A stretch of DNA of 64,000 nt from Cellulomonas sp. URHD0024 (GCF_000426185.1 NZ_KE384506.1:189011-253010); one strand, 5' to 3'. Counted from the first letter of the stretch, positions 7,304 through 16,540 are shown. The notes: generated by a model from the letters alone, not told the origin. Translations and numbers: made by a program.

Positions 7304-8251
7304 TCACTCGGCCGCGAGGATGTCCACCACGTAGACGAGCGTCGAGTTCGCCGGGATCGTGTCCGACGCCTTGGCGCCGTAACCCTTGGCCGGCGGGACG
7401 ACGAGGAGCACCTGGCTGCCGACGGGCTTGCCGACGAGGCCTTCCTGCCAGCCCGGGATCACGCTGCTCAGCGGGAACTGCGCGGGCTTGCCGTCCTCCC
7501 AGGTGGACGTCACCTTGGTGCCGTCCCAGAGCGCCAGGTCGTAGTTCACCGTCAAGGTCTGCTCGGCGGTGACCGGGTCCCCGGTGCCCGTGATGAGCGG
7601 CTGGGCGACGAGGGTGGTGGGCGCCGCACCGGTGGCGGCGGTGATCGTCGGCACACCCTCGGCGTCGAGAGCCACGGTCGGGAGGCCGGCGGGCGGCTTG
7701 ACCGCGGTACCCGTCGCGCGGGTGGGCAGCGTCTCCGCGCTAACGATCTCGGCGACGCGGACGTAGGTGGGGTCGGTGGCCGACTGCGGCGGCTGCGTGA
7801 CGACGAACCGGGCGCCGACCTTCTGGCCCACGAGCTTCTTGTGCAGGTCCCCGAGGTCCGAGGTGAGCAGCACCTTGTCGGGCTCGCCGGTGTACGTCGA
7901 CGTGGCGACCGAGCCGTCGGCACCGGAGATGATGACCGACTTGATGGCCAGCTGCTGGCCGTCCTCGATGGTGTCGCCCGTGCCGGGCTCGACGACCTTG
8001 ACGATGACGCTCGAGACGTTGAACGGCGTGCTCGGCAGCGTCACCGTGGGCGCGGCGCCGGCGTCGCCCTCCACCGTGATCCCGTCGACCGCAGCCTGGT
8101 CGGCGGTGTCTTCGGCCGACGTCGCGCTCGGCGTCGGCGACGCGCTCGGGTCGTCGTCGGAGCTGCCGGAGCAGGCGGCCAGGGTGAGGCCGAGGGCCAG
8201 GGCGAGCGCCGTGGCGGCGAGGCCGCGGCGGGCGGGGGTCGGACGTCGCAC
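7304..8251 (-). CDS. FKBP-type peptidyl-prolyl isomerase lipoprotein (copy 2)
   Basis: A 315-residue paralogue of the lipoprotein at 4011-4979. The GTG at 8251 (preceded by GGAG) gives an Arg-rich signal peptide with lipobox LAAC at about residue 26, a Ser/Asp/Pro linker, a degenerate N-terminal lobe, and an intact C-terminal FKBP lobe with KVTSTWEDGKPAQF, SVIPGWQEGLVGK, GYGAKASDTIPANSTL and the ending YVVDILAAE. A longer open frame runs upstream through the GH13 gene but has no coding character. Predicted role: prolyl isomerase or chaperone for exported proteins. Two such genes around one GTPase gene suggest a local duplication. Confidence 0.9.
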   Translation of the reverse strand: MRRPTPARRGLAATALALALGLTLAACSGSSDDDPSASPTPSATSAEDTADQAAVDGITVEGDAGAAPTVTLPSTPFNVSSVIVKVVEPGTGDTIEDGQQLAIKSVIISGADGSVATSTYTGEPDKVLLTSDLGDLHKKLVGQKVGARFVVTQPPQSATDPTYVRVAEIVSAETLPTRATGTAVKPPAGLPTVALDAEGVPTITAATGAAPTTLVAQPLITGTGDPVTAEQTLTVNYDLALWDGTKVTSTWEDGKPAQFPLSSVIPGWQEGLVGKPVGSQVLLVVPPAKGYGAKASDTIPANSTLVYVVDILAAE

Positions 8252-8280
8252 GAGTGTCTCCGTCGGGGTCAGGTCCGGCC

Positions 8281-8332
8281 CGGAACGGCGTGGACGCCGG
8301 TACGGTACGCGACGTCGCTGGGAGCGCGCTGA
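8281..8332 (-). promoter_or_regulatory. Upstream block shared by both FKBP genes (copy 2)
   Basis: Matches 5011-5062 at about 40 of 52 positions and sits at nearly the same distance from its FKBP start codon (30 bases). The 12 bases GGAGCGCGCTGA are identical in both. Confidence 0.6.
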
Positions 8333-8349
8333 GGCGTCCGGGTGACGAC

Positions 8350-10032
8350 TCAGATCAGGCGGCGGTCGTCGGGCCGGACGACCCTCAGCCACCGGTAGCC
8401 GTAGCCCTCCAGGTCGACGTCCGTGCGTCCGCGCGCATCGATCGTGCACGTGCCGTCGCGCAGCAGGTCGACGAGCAGGACGGTGTCGTCGCAGTCGTCG
8501 AACCGCAGCGGGACCACGACCGGCTCGGGGCCCAGGTTGTGCACCGTGATCGTCGAGCCGTCGCCCCACGTGCTGCGGTGCGCGAGGACCGCGTCGTGCG
8601 GCTGGTCCAGGATCTCCGGGCTCGCGGCCCAGCCGAGCTCGGGGCTCTCCCGGTAGCGGCGGATCAGGAGCTGGACGAAGTTGAGCAGCGAATCCTGGTC
8701 GCGGCGCTGGTCGGCGACGTTGACGTGCTCGGGGGCGAAGCCGCCGGTGGTCACCGGCCCGGGCAGGCGACCTGGGGTCGCGTGCGAGAAGCCGCCGTTG
8801 GCTCCCGACGTCCACTGCATCGGCGTGCGCACCGCCATCCGGCCCTCTGCAGCGAGGTTCTCGCCCATCCCGATCTCCTCGCCGTAGAACAGCACCGGCG
8901 TCCCCGGCAGCGAGAACAGCAGGGAGTAGACCATCCTGATGCGGCGCGGGTCGCCGTCCAGCATCGTCGGGAGCCGGCGCCGCAGGCCTCGCCCGTACAG
9001 CTGCATGTCCGGGTCCGGCCCGAACGCGTCGAACACCTCCTGGCGCTCGTCGTCCGTCAGCTTGTCGAGCGTGAGCTCGTCGTGGTTGCGCACGAACGTG
9101 GCCCACTGGGCGTCGTGGGGGATCTCCGGGCGGGCCGCGAGCGCGCTGGCGATCGGCGCAGCGTCCCGACGCGCCAGCGCCAGGTAGAGGTTCTGCATGC
9201 CGATGAAGTCGAACTGCAGGGTGAGCTCGTCGCTGTCGGCGGTCCCGCCGCCGAAGTACGGCCGCTGCTCGGCGTAGGGGAGGTTCACCTCGCCCATCAG
9301 GATCGCGTCGCCCACCCGGCGGGTCAGGAACGAGCGCAGCTCCTTGAGGAAGTCGTGCTTGTGCTCGATGTCGTCGCCAGGGGTGTTGGCCGCGTCGGCC
9401 AGGAAGAACGGCACGGCGTCCACCCGGAACCCGCTCAGGCCGAGCTCCGCCCAGTAGCCGACCACCTTGGCGATCGCGTCCCTGACCTGCGGGTTCGCGG
9501 TGTTGAGGTCGGGCTGCTGGTGGTAGAAGGTGTGCCGGTACCACTCGCCGGTGGCGTCGTCCTTCGTCCAGATGCCCGTCTCCTTGTCGGGGAAGACCAC
9601 CTTGTCCTTGGTCGACGGCGGCTTGTCGGAGCGCCAGACGTAGAAGTCGCGATACGGGTTGTCGGTGCTCTTGCGCGCCTCCTGGAACCACCGGTGCTTC
9701 CAGGACGTGTGGTTCACGACGAGGTCCGCGATCACCCGGATCCCGCGGTCGCGCGCGGTGCGGATCACCTCGACCAGGTCGCCGACGTCGCCCAGGCGCG
9801 GGTCCACCCCCAGGAAGTCGGAGATGTCGTAGCCGTCGTCGTAGTCCTGCGTCGGGTAGAACGGCATCAGCCAGAGGCAGGTCACGCCGAGGTCGGCCAG
9901 GTGGTCGATCCGCTGCACGAGGCCCTGCAGATCACCGACGCCGTCGTCGTTCCAGTCCATGTACGTCTCGACGTCGAGGCAGTAGATGACCGCGTTCTTC
10001 CACCACAGGTCGCCGGTGTCGGGAATCCTCAC
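8350..10032 (-). CDS. GH13 alpha-amylase family enzyme, trehalose synthase-like
   Basis: A 560-residue (beta/alpha)8 glycoside hydrolase. Conserved regions are clear: DLVVNHTS (about 103-110), GFRVDAVPF with nucleophile D205, ILMGEVN with acid/base E248, and FVRNHDELT with the transition-state Asp. The C-terminal ~90 residues form the usual beta domain. WWKNAVIYCLDVETYMDWNDDGVGD at the start resembles TreS and related maltose/glucan-acting enzymes, so trehalose or maltooligosaccharide metabolism is likely. There is no signal peptide. The start is the GTG at 10032. Confidence 0.85.
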   Translation of the reverse strand: MRIPDTGDLWWKNAVIYCLDVETYMDWNDDGVGDLQGLVQRIDHLADLGVTCLWLMPFYPTQDYDDGYDISDFLGVDPRLGDVGDLVEVIRTARDRGIRVIADLVVNHTSWKHRWFQEARKSTDNPYRDFYVWRSDKPPSTKDKVVFPDKETGIWTKDDATGEWYRHTFYHQQPDLNTANPQVRDAIAKVVGYWAELGLSGFRVDAVPFFLADAANTPGDDIEHKHDFLKELRSFLTRRVGDAILMGEVNLPYAEQRPYFGGGTADSDELTLQFDFIGMQNLYLALARRDAAPIASALAARPEIPHDAQWATFVRNHDELTLDKLTDDERQEVFDAFGPDPDMQLYGRGLRRRLPTMLDGDPRRIRMVYSLLFSLPGTPVLFYGEEIGMGENLAAEGRMAVRTPMQWTSGANGGFSHATPGRLPGPVTTGGFAPEHVNVADQRRDQDSLLNFVQLLIRRYRESPELGWAASPEILDQPHDAVLAHRSTWGDGSTITVHNLGPEPVVVPLRFDDCDDTVLLVDLLRDGTCTIDARGRTDVDLEGYGYRWLRVVRPDDRRLI

Positions 10033-10080
10033 GCGCTCGGTTCTACCCGAGGAGCCGCGACGCCGCGCGGCGGGGCGGTG

Positions 10081-11796
10081 TCAGAGCCCGACGGACCAGG
10101 CGGCGATCGTGGCGCCCTCGGCATCGATCCCGAACGTGCGGACCTCCGTCGCGGCGTCGAGCAGGTCCGTCAGATGACCCTGGCCCGGGTCCTCGACCGT
10201 GCCGCGGGCGAAGACCAGCAGGACCGTGGAGATCGTGTCGGACGGGTTCGGGTGCAGCACCGGATCGGCCCGCTCGACGAGCTGCCGTCCCGTCCGGGTG
10301 CCGGCCAGGAGAACCACCGTCGTCACGGGTGGGAGGTCGTTGCCCGTCGAGATGGGTCGGTGAGCGGTCAGTGCCCGCACCTCTCCCGTGCGCAGCTCTC
10401 GGATCGTCGCGAGGCGAGTCTCCGAGGGACGGCCGTGCGGGAACCGCTCGGCGTCCACGCCGTTGTCCTGCAGCACGGTCGCGGCCGTCTCGGCGTCCGA
10501 GGCCGAGTGCGTGAAGACGAGGCTGTGCGCGTGGCGTGCCAGCGTCGGCGAGAGCCGGGGGAGCGCGTCGAGCTTGGCGACGGACGCAGCGGCGACCAGC
10601 CGGCGGGCGCTCACGGCACGCAGGTAGGCGCTCGCGTCGGTCGCGGCTTCCGGTCGGTCCGCCCAGGCCGCCTGCAGGCGCGCGGCGTCGTCGAGGAAGG
10701 TCTCGGGGTGGCACCCGTGGGTCGCGACGAGGCGAGCCGCGAGCTGGTCGATCCGCACGCTCAGCTCGCGGTACTCGGCGTGCTCGTCGGGTGTGAGCTC
10801 GACCGGCACCAGGCCCACCCGGAACCGGGCGATCTCGGCGTCGGCGCGTCCGCGGCGCAGGTCGCAGCCGTCGAGGACCGCGTCGAAGTAGGGCAGCAGG
10901 GCCTCGTCTGCACCCTCGAGGGACACGGAGAGGCCGAGGCGGGCGTCGTACCGGTCGGCGAGCGTCGGCGCGAGCGCGCTCGAGCCGAACCGGTGGACCT
11001 CGTCGGCGATGAGCAGCCCGTGCGCACCCTCGGGCAGCAGGTCGTCGCGCGCCGCCGACGCGATCGACACGAGGACGTCGCAGTCGTCGAACGTGTGGCT
11101 GGCCTCGCCACCCCGCCGCCCCAGCGACAGCCCGGGCAGCTGGAGCTCGAGCGTCCGCAGCCAGTGGTCCTGGAGGTCGGTGTTCCGGACGAGCACGAGG
11201 ACCTTCTCCCCGCGCGTGACGCCGTCCCACGCGGCGAGCACACCGACGCCGACGCGACCGGTCGCCGCGACCGACTGCACGATGCCGCGGCGCTTGTGCG
11301 CCAGCCACGCGTCGAGAGCCTCACCCTGCCACGGGCGCGGGTGGGGTCCGACGTACCGGGGGGTGCTCCCGGGGGGGAGCGGCGGCCGCCGGACGACCGT
11401 GACGTCGGTCAGGAGGACGGGTTCGGGGGTGGCCGGCGCCGACGCGGTCGCCCCCCGCCCCCAGAACGCGGCGACCGGGGAGACCCGAACGGCGACCGCG
11501 AGCTGGTCGACCACCTCGCGGCGGCGGTCGTTGCGCCGCGGCAGCAACGCGGGCGGCGCCGTCCGGGGCGTCGGTGGACCGATGAGCGGTGGGGCCTGCC
11601 CGATGGGTAGGGCTCGCCACTGCAGCGGCCGGCCGCCGTCGTTCCGGATCCGAGGGTCCGCGGCCAGGAGGCGTTCCACGTCCGACGAGAGCAGCAGGCG
11701 CTGGCCGAGGCGCGCCAGGCCACGCGTGAGCTCGCGTGTCGTCTGGGGCGCACGCGCGCAGAGTGCGGCGTACAGCGCGTCACTCGGCGTCGTCAC
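10081..11796 (-). CDS. Degenerate superfamily 2 helicase-like protein
   Basis: 571 residues from the GTG at 11796. A ~150-residue N-terminal region is followed by an SF2-type core starting RPWQGEALDAWLAHKRRGIVQ. Motif I should read ATGxGKT but is AATGRVGVGV (about 177-186), without the lysine that holds ATP. Motif II, DEVH, is intact (265-268). The SAT motif has become LSVSLEG, and the C-terminal LLAGTRTGRQLVERADPVLHP keeps only traces of the QxxGRxxR motif. The protein therefore resembles a DEAD/DEAH or restriction-type helicase but should not hydrolyse ATP normally. It could have a DNA-binding role or be a relic under weak selection. A piece of this gene recurs at 16541-16595. Confidence 0.75.
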   Translation of the reverse strand: MTTPSDALYAALCARAPQTTRELTRGLARLGQRLLLSSDVERLLAADPRIRNDGGRPLQWRALPIGQAPPLIGPPTPRTAPPALLPRRNDRRREVVDQLAVAVRVSPVAAFWGRGATASAPATPEPVLLTDVTVVRRPPLPPGSTPRYVGPHPRPWQGEALDAWLAHKRRGIVQSVAATGRVGVGVLAAWDGVTRGEKVLVLVRNTDLQDHWLRTLELQLPGLSLGRRGGEASHTFDDCDVLVSIASAARDDLLPEGAHGLLIADEVHRFGSSALAPTLADRYDARLGLSVSLEGADEALLPYFDAVLDGCDLRRGRADAEIARFRVGLVPVELTPDEHAEYRELSVRIDQLAARLVATHGCHPETFLDDAARLQAAWADRPEAATDASAYLRAVSARRLVAAASVAKLDALPRLSPTLARHAHSLVFTHSASDAETAATVLQDNGVDAERFPHGRPSETRLATIRELRTGEVRALTAHRPISTGNDLPPVTTVVLLAGTRTGRQLVERADPVLHPNPSDTISTVLLVFARGTVEDPGQGHLTDLLDAATEVRTFGIDAEGATIAAWSVGL

Positions 11797-11968
11797 AGAG
11801 GCCCTCGTCCATCGGCTTCGGGGACGCCTTTGCTCGGCGTCTACACATCCTTCGGCACGCGGGCACGCGACCTTCAGTCCGACACCTGTCTGCTCCGTCA
11901 CGCTCTGCCCCCGGCAACCCCGCGCAATCCTCCGCGGATCCCCCCAGCGGCCCCGCCCGGCAGCGGCG

Positions 11969-12019
11969 CAGGAATCAGACGATCCGCCGAGGTTTCTGCG
12001 GCGGAACCTCTGATTCCTG
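11969..12019. repeat. Palindromic intergenic repeat A, copy 1
   Basis: CAGGAATCAGA (11969-11979) pairs perfectly with TCTGATTCCTG (12009-12019). Inside it, TCCGCCG (11983-11989) pairs with CGGCGGA (11999-12005), while GAGGTT/AACCTC gives an alternative stem. It lies between the divergent helicase-like and ABC-F genes. A diverged copy is at 16488-16540. Confidence 0.8.
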
Positions 12020-12077
12020 GGCGCGGTGCGCGGCGGCGGTGCGGAATCGGGTACCCGGGCGGGGGAGGATGGCGCCC

Positions 12078-13724
12078 ATGAGTGCGACGGTGCAGGCGAA
12101 GGGCGTGGGCGCCGGGTTCGGGGATCGTGAGCTGTTCCACGGGGTCGATCTCGTCGTCGCGCCGGGAGACGTCCTCGGTCTCGTCGGGCCGAACGGCGCC
12201 GGGAAGTCGACCCTGCTGCGGATCCTGGGCGGTCGTCGGGCGCCCGATCAGGGGAGTGTCTCGGTGTCCCCGCCGCACGCGCAGCTCGGCTACCTGGCGC
12301 AGGAGATCGACCGGCTGCCGGGGGAGTCCGTCCGGGCACACCTGGAGCGCCGCACCGGCGTGGCCCCCGCGTCGGCGGCGATGGACGCGGCTGCGGACGC
12401 TCTGGGCGCAGGGGTGGACGGTGCCGACGACCTCTACTCCGACGCGTTGGAGACCTGGCTCGCGCTCGGCGGCGCCGACCTCGACGCCCGGTTGGGCACG
12501 GTGGCCGACGACCTCGGCCTGACCGTCGACCTCGACCAGACGATGGCGTCGCTCTCGGGCGGCCAGGCGGCCCGGGTGGGCCTCGCCGCGCTGCTGCTGT
12601 CCCGCTACGACGTCTACCTTCTCGACGAGCCGACCAACGACCTCGACGCCGACGGTCTCGACCTCCTGGAGGAGTTCGTCGACCGGTCGGAGGCGCCGAT
12701 CGTCGTCGTGAGCCACGACCGCGAGTTCCTCAGCCGGACGGTGACGGCCGTCGTCGAGATCGACCGCAGCCTGCAGAAGGTCAGCCTCTACGGCGGGTCG
12801 TACGACTCCTACCTGGAGGAACGCTCGGTCGCCCGGCGGCAGGCGCGGGAGGCGTACGAGGGTTATACGGCTCGCAGGGACGCGTTGAACCAGCGGGCGC
12901 GGATGCAGCGGGCGTGGATGGAGAAGGGTGTCCGCAACGCCCGGCGCAAGGCGTCCGACAACGACAAGCACGTCAAGCACTTCCGCGGCGAGTCGTCCGA
13001 GAAGCAGGCCGCCAAGGCCCGGCAGACGGACAAGATGATCGCCCGCCTCGAGGTGGTCGAGGAGCCGCGCAAGGAGTGGCAGCTCCAGATGACGATCGCG
13101 TCGGCGGGGCGGTCCGGGGCTGTGGTCGCATCGCTGCGACAGGCGACGGTCACCCGCGGCGACTTCACGCTCGGGCCGGTGACGTTGCAGCTGGACTGGC
13201 TCGACCGCGTCGCCGTGACCGGGCCGAACGGGTCGGGGAAGTCGACACTGCTCGCGGTCCTCCTGGGCCGGCTGGTTCCGTCTCAGGGGACTGCGGACCT
13301 CGGCTCCGGTGTCCTCGTCGGCGAGATCGACCAGGCGCGGGCCGCGTTCGAGGGGTCGGAGTCGCTGCTCACCGCGTTCGCGCGGGAGGTCCCGTCGTGG
13401 AACACCGCCGACGTCCGGACCCTCCTGGCCAAGTTCGGGCTGGGATCCCACCACGTCGACCGGCCCGCGGCCTCGCAGTCGCCGGGCGAGCGCACCCGGG
13501 CGGCCCTCGCCCTGCTGCAGGCGCGCGGCGTGAACCTCCTGGTCCTCGACGAGCCGACCAACCATCTCGACCTGCCGGCCATCGAGCAGCTGGAGGCCGC
13601 CCTCGACTCGTTCGAGGGCACGATCCTGCTGGTGACGCACGACAGGCGCATGTTGGAGACCGTCCGACTCACCCGCCGCTGGCACGTCGAGGACGGCCAG
13701 GTCACCGAGGTCACCGCCGACTGA
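12078..13724 (+). CDS. ABC-F family ATPase
   Basis: 548 residues with two ABC domains and no membrane segments. Domain 1 has GPNGAGKSTLLRIL, LSGGQAARVGLAALLLS and LLDEPTNDLD. The interdomain linker is the charged, Arg/Lys-rich helical pair (about 250-330) that reaches into the ribosome in this family. Domain 2 has GPNGSGKSTLLAVL, a variant signature SPGERTRAAL and VLDEPTNHLDL. ABC-F proteins act on stalled ribosomes or protect them from antibiotics. The ATG at 12078 has GGGGAGGA nine bases upstream; an ATG at 12069 adds three residues. Confidence 0.9.
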   Translation: MSATVQAKGVGAGFGDRELFHGVDLVVAPGDVLGLVGPNGAGKSTLLRILGGRRAPDQGSVSVSPPHAQLGYLAQEIDRLPGESVRAHLERRTGVAPASAAMDAAADALGAGVDGADDLYSDALETWLALGGADLDARLGTVADDLGLTVDLDQTMASLSGGQAARVGLAALLLSRYDVYLLDEPTNDLDADGLDLLEEFVDRSEAPIVVVSHDREFLSRTVTAVVEIDRSLQKVSLYGGSYDSYLEERSVARRQAREAYEGYTARRDALNQRARMQRAWMEKGVRNARRKASDNDKHVKHFRGESSEKQAAKARQTDKMIARLEVVEEPRKEWQLQMTIASAGRSGAVVASLRQATVTRGDFTLGPVTLQLDWLDRVAVTGPNGSGKSTLLAVLLGRLVPSQGTADLGSGVLVGEIDQARAAFEGSESLLTAFAREVPSWNTADVRTLLAKFGLGSHHVDRPAASQSPGERTRAALALLQARGVNLLVLDEPTNHLDLPAIEQLEAALDSFEGTILLVTHDRRMLETVRLTRRWHVEDGQVTEVTAD

Positions 13725-13779
13725 AAGGTGTGAACGTGCACACGATCGTCAGTTCCGTCCCGCAGTGCCCGGTGGCGTC

Positions 13780-14874
13780 ATGACCACCCGGTTCGGGGTC
13801 GTCGGCAGCGGGTGGCGGGCCGAGTTCTTCGTGCGGATGGCCCGGCTGATGCCCGACCGGTTCGAGTGCGTGGGCGTGGTGACGCGGTCCGCCTCGCGCG
13901 GGGCCGAGGTCGAAGCGGCGTGGGGCGTCCCGACCGTCCGCACGGTCGAGGAGCTGGTCACGGGTGCTGTGGCGGGTGCGGGGAGGTCGCCGGACCGCCC
14001 GGAGTTCGTCGTGGTGTCGGTGCCGTGGCCGGTGACGCCGGAGGTCATCCGTGACGTCGTGGCCCTCGGCGTCCCCGTGCTCGCCGAGACCCCGCCCGCG
14101 CCGGACGCCGCCGGCTTGCGGGAGCTGTGGGCGGACGTCGGCAGCACGGGTCTGGTGCAGGTGGCCGAGCACAGCCCGTTCCTGCCGGTGCACTCTGCCC
14201 GGCTCGCGGCGCTCGGTCTCCTCGGGGTCCCGACGAGCGTGCAGATCTCGTCGACGCACCTGTACCACGCGGTCGCGCTCATCCGCCGGTTCCTCGGCGT
14301 GGGCCGCGGACCGGTGACCGTCCGGGCGTCGTCGTTCGTCGCGCCGCTGCTCGACCCGGTGAGCCGGGCCGGGTGGACGGACGCCGTGGAGGCCGCGCCG
14401 GCCGCGACCACGCTGGCCACCCTCGACTTCGGTGACGGGCGCAGCGCCCTGTACGACTTCACGGACAACCAGTGGCACAACCCCCTGCGCACCAACCGGC
14501 TGACGGTCCGAGGCTCGCTGGGCGAGCTGGTCGACCACACGTTCACCCGCTGGGCCGGCGACCGCACGGTCCTGAGCTCGACCATCGAACGCCGCGTCTC
14601 CGGGATCGAGCAGAACCTGGACGGCTTCGACCTCGAGCACCTCAGCCTCGACGGACGGGTGCTGTTCCGGAACCCGTACCACGGTGCCCGGCTGTCGGAC
14701 GAGGACGTCGCGGCGGCCGGCCTGCTCGACGCCACCGGCGCGTGGCTGCGCGGCGAGCAGGACCCGCCCTACCCGCTCGCCGAGGGCTGCCACGACCACC
14801 TGCTCGGGCTCGCGATCGAAGAGGCCGCTCGCACGGGCGTCGAGGTCGAGGTCGGGGCCGAGGCCTGGGCCTGA
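13780..14874 (+). CDS. Gfo/Idh/MocA family oxidoreductase
   Basis: 364 residues. The N-terminal Rossmann fold (TTRFGVVGSGWRAEFFVRMA, then a WGVPTVRTVEEL segment) binds NAD(P). LAETPPAPDAAGL lies where the family usually has EKP, so the lysine that helps catalysis is replaced. The C-terminal part is the usual alpha/beta substrate domain (NQWHNPLRTNRLTVRGSLGEL). Relatives oxidise sugars, inositols or related alcohols; the missing EKP lysine makes the activity uncertain. The ATG at 13780 is used; a GTG at 13765 is possible. It begins 55 bases after the ABC-F gene. Confidence 0.8.
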   Translation: MTTRFGVVGSGWRAEFFVRMARLMPDRFECVGVVTRSASRGAEVEAAWGVPTVRTVEELVTGAVAGAGRSPDRPEFVVVSVPWPVTPEVIRDVVALGVPVLAETPPAPDAAGLRELWADVGSTGLVQVAEHSPFLPVHSARLAALGLLGVPTSVQISSTHLYHAVALIRRFLGVGRGPVTVRASSFVAPLLDPVSRAGWTDAVEAAPAATTLATLDFGDGRSALYDFTDNQWHNPLRTNRLTVRGSLGELVDHTFTRWAGDRTVLSSTIERRVSGIEQNLDGFDLEHLSLDGRVLFRNPYHGARLSDEDVAAAGLLDATGAWLRGEQDPPYPLAEGCHDHLLGLAIEEAARTGVEVEVGAEAWA

Positions 14875-14880
14875 GAGCGC

Positions 14881-15270
14881 TCAGTACTCGATGGGCTCGT
14901 CGTGGCGGAGCTCGAACCACACGGCCTTCGACTCGCTGCGCTTCACGGTTCCCCAGCGGGTGGCCAACCGGTCGACGAACATCACGCCGCGTCCACCGCC
15001 CGCGGTGGGCGGAGGGTTGCGGACGACGGGCAGCTCTCGGGGTGCACGGTCGGTGACCTCCACACGGGTGCGCTCCTCGTCGACGTGCACCCGGAGGATC
15101 ACGGGCGGGTGCGCGTGCGCGACGGCATTGGTCACCAGCTCGCTGACGAGGAGGACCACCGTGTCGAGCGGCCCGTCGGTCACGCCGGCTTCCATCAGCC
15201 GGTCACGCGCCCAGTGCCGCGCAGGAGCGATCGCCGAGAGCGCAGGGTCGACAGCCGTCTCGGCGTACAT
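14881..15270 (-). CDS. SpoIIAB/RsbW-like ATP-binding regulatory protein
   Basis: A 129-residue single GHKL ATPase domain (HATPase_c_2). The N box is LLVSELVTNAVAHAH, a short TDRAPRELP stands in for G1, and GGGRGVMFVDRLATRWG is the glycine-rich G2 region. Stand-alone domains of this size in actinobacteria are usually anti-sigma factors or switch kinases. No anti-anti-sigma or sigma gene is adjacent. RBS GGAGGGGAG precedes the ATG at 15270. Confidence 0.85.
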   Translation of the reverse strand: MYAETAVDPALSAIAPARHWARDRLMEAGVTDGPLDTVVLLVSELVTNAVAHAHPPVILRVHVDEERTRVEVTDRAPRELPVVRNPPPTAGGGRGVMFVDRLATRWGTVKRSESKAVWFELRHDEPIEY

Positions 15271-15405
15271 CGGCAGTCTCCCCTCCGCGCCCCGCCCGGC
15301 GGGTGGCCGTCGGCTCGAACCACGGTCATTCACATCCGTTGATTCGGCAACTCGAACTCGGCCCTGAAGCCGGTTCGGGGCAATTGTGGCTGCGACGATT
15401 GCCCG

Positions 15406-16467
15406 GTGACCGAACCATCTCGCAGCCAGGTCCGCCGCTGGCGGCAGTACCTCGCCGACGAACGAGCCGAGGCTGCCGTCTACCGCGACATCGCGTCGCG
15501 TCGCACCGGCGAGGAGCGCGAGATCCTGCTGGCGCTCGCGGACGCCGAGGGGCGCCACGAGCAGCACTGGCTCGACCTGCTCGGCAACGAGGTCGGCCAC
15601 CCGCGCCGCGGCGACTTCCGGACCCGGGTGCTCGGCTTCCTGGCGCGCCAGTTCGGGTCGGTGTTCGTGCTGGCCCTCGCGCAGCGCGCGGAGGCGCGGT
15701 CCGCCTACAACGCCGACGACGACGCGACCCCCGCGATGGCGGCCGACGAGGCGATCCACGAGGAGGTCGTCCGCGGCCTGGCCACTCGCGGCCGCGTCAA
15801 GATGTCGGGCACGTTCCGGGCTGCCGTGTTCGGCGCCAACGACGGACTCGTCAGCAACCTGGCCCTGATCCTGGGCATCGGCGCCAGCGGCGCGTCCAAC
15901 CAGACCGTCCTCCTGACCGGCCTGGCCGGCCTGCTCGCCGGAGCCTTGTCCATGGGTGCGGGCGAGTTCGTGTCCGTGCGTTCACAGCGGGAGCTGCTGG
16001 AGGCCTCACGGCCCGGCAAGGCCGCCGGCGAGGCGTTGCCCCACCTGGACGTCGACGCCAACGAGCTGGCCCTCGTCTACCGCGCCCGAGGGATGGCGGC
16101 CGACGACGCGCAGACCCGCGCCGCCGAGGTGCTCGGGTCCGCCCGCCCGTCGCTCGTGGCTCCCGGCGAGGTCGTCGACGAGCACGAGGCTGTCGGCTCC
16201 GCGATCGGTGCCGCGCTCGCGAGCTTCTGCTTCTTCGCGTCCGGTGCGGCGATCCCGGTGCTGCCGTACCTGCTCGGCGCCGACGGCTGGGACGCCGTGG
16301 CGTGGTCGGCCGGACTGGTCGGTCTGGCGCTCGTCGGAACCGGTGCCGCGGTCGGCGTCCTCTCGGGTGCGTCCCCGGGCAAGGGCGCCCTCCGACAGCT
16401 CGCCATCGGCTACGGGGCCGCCGCGGCGACGTACGTCCTCGGCCTCGCCCTCGGCGCGACGGTCTAA
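15406..16467 (+). CDS. Ferritin-like/VIT1-CCC1 family metal transporter
   Basis: 353 residues. The first ~130 form a ferritin-like helical domain (AAVYRDIASRRTGEEREILLALADAEGRHEQHW with ExxH-type metal ligands). The rest is a VIT1/CCC1 membrane domain with AAVFGANDGLVSNLALILGIG as the first helix, SMGAGEFVSVRSQREL, a cytoplasmic helical loop and three C-terminal helices. Homologues move Fe2+ or Mn2+ across membranes. The N-terminal domain probably binds the metal. GTG start at 15406. Confidence 0.9.
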   Translation: MTEPSRSQVRRWRQYLADERAEAAVYRDIASRRTGEEREILLALADAEGRHEQHWLDLLGNEVGHPRRGDFRTRVLGFLARQFGSVFVLALAQRAEARSAYNADDDATPAMAADEAIHEEVVRGLATRGRVKMSGTFRAAVFGANDGLVSNLALILGIGASGASNQTVLLTGLAGLLAGALSMGAGEFVSVRSQRELLEASRPGKAAGEALPHLDVDANELALVYRARGMAADDAQTRAAEVLGSARPSLVAPGEVVDEHEAVGSAIGAALASFCFFASGAAIPVLPYLLGADGWDAVAWSAGLVGLALVGTGAAVGVLSGASPGKGALRQLAIGYGAAAATYVLGLALGATV

Positions 16468-16487
16468 ACGACCAGGACTCAGGCCGC

Positions 16488-16540
16488 CAGGAATCAGATG
16501 ATCTGCCGAGGTTTTCCCGGCGGATCCTCTGGGTCTTTGG
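16488..16540. repeat. Palindromic intergenic repeat A, copy 2 (diverged)
   Basis: Matches copy 1 (11969-12020) at 38 of the first 44 positions, then decays. CAGGAATCAGA is intact, but the right arm has lost its complementarity. The element ends exactly where the helicase-derived fragment begins. Confidence 0.75.

Noticed and set aside
10033..10080. Possible small gene between the GH13 and helicase-like genes
   Set aside because: The 48-base gap is too short and has no start with a ribosome binding site.
2011..11610. Very long plus-strand open frames opposite the minus-strand genes (for example 2011-3699, 3624-5186, 5732-8332, 8254-11610)
   Set aside because: They lie antisense to well-supported genes, have Arg/Gly/His-rich composition without domains, and are expected from the lack of stop codons in high-GC DNA.
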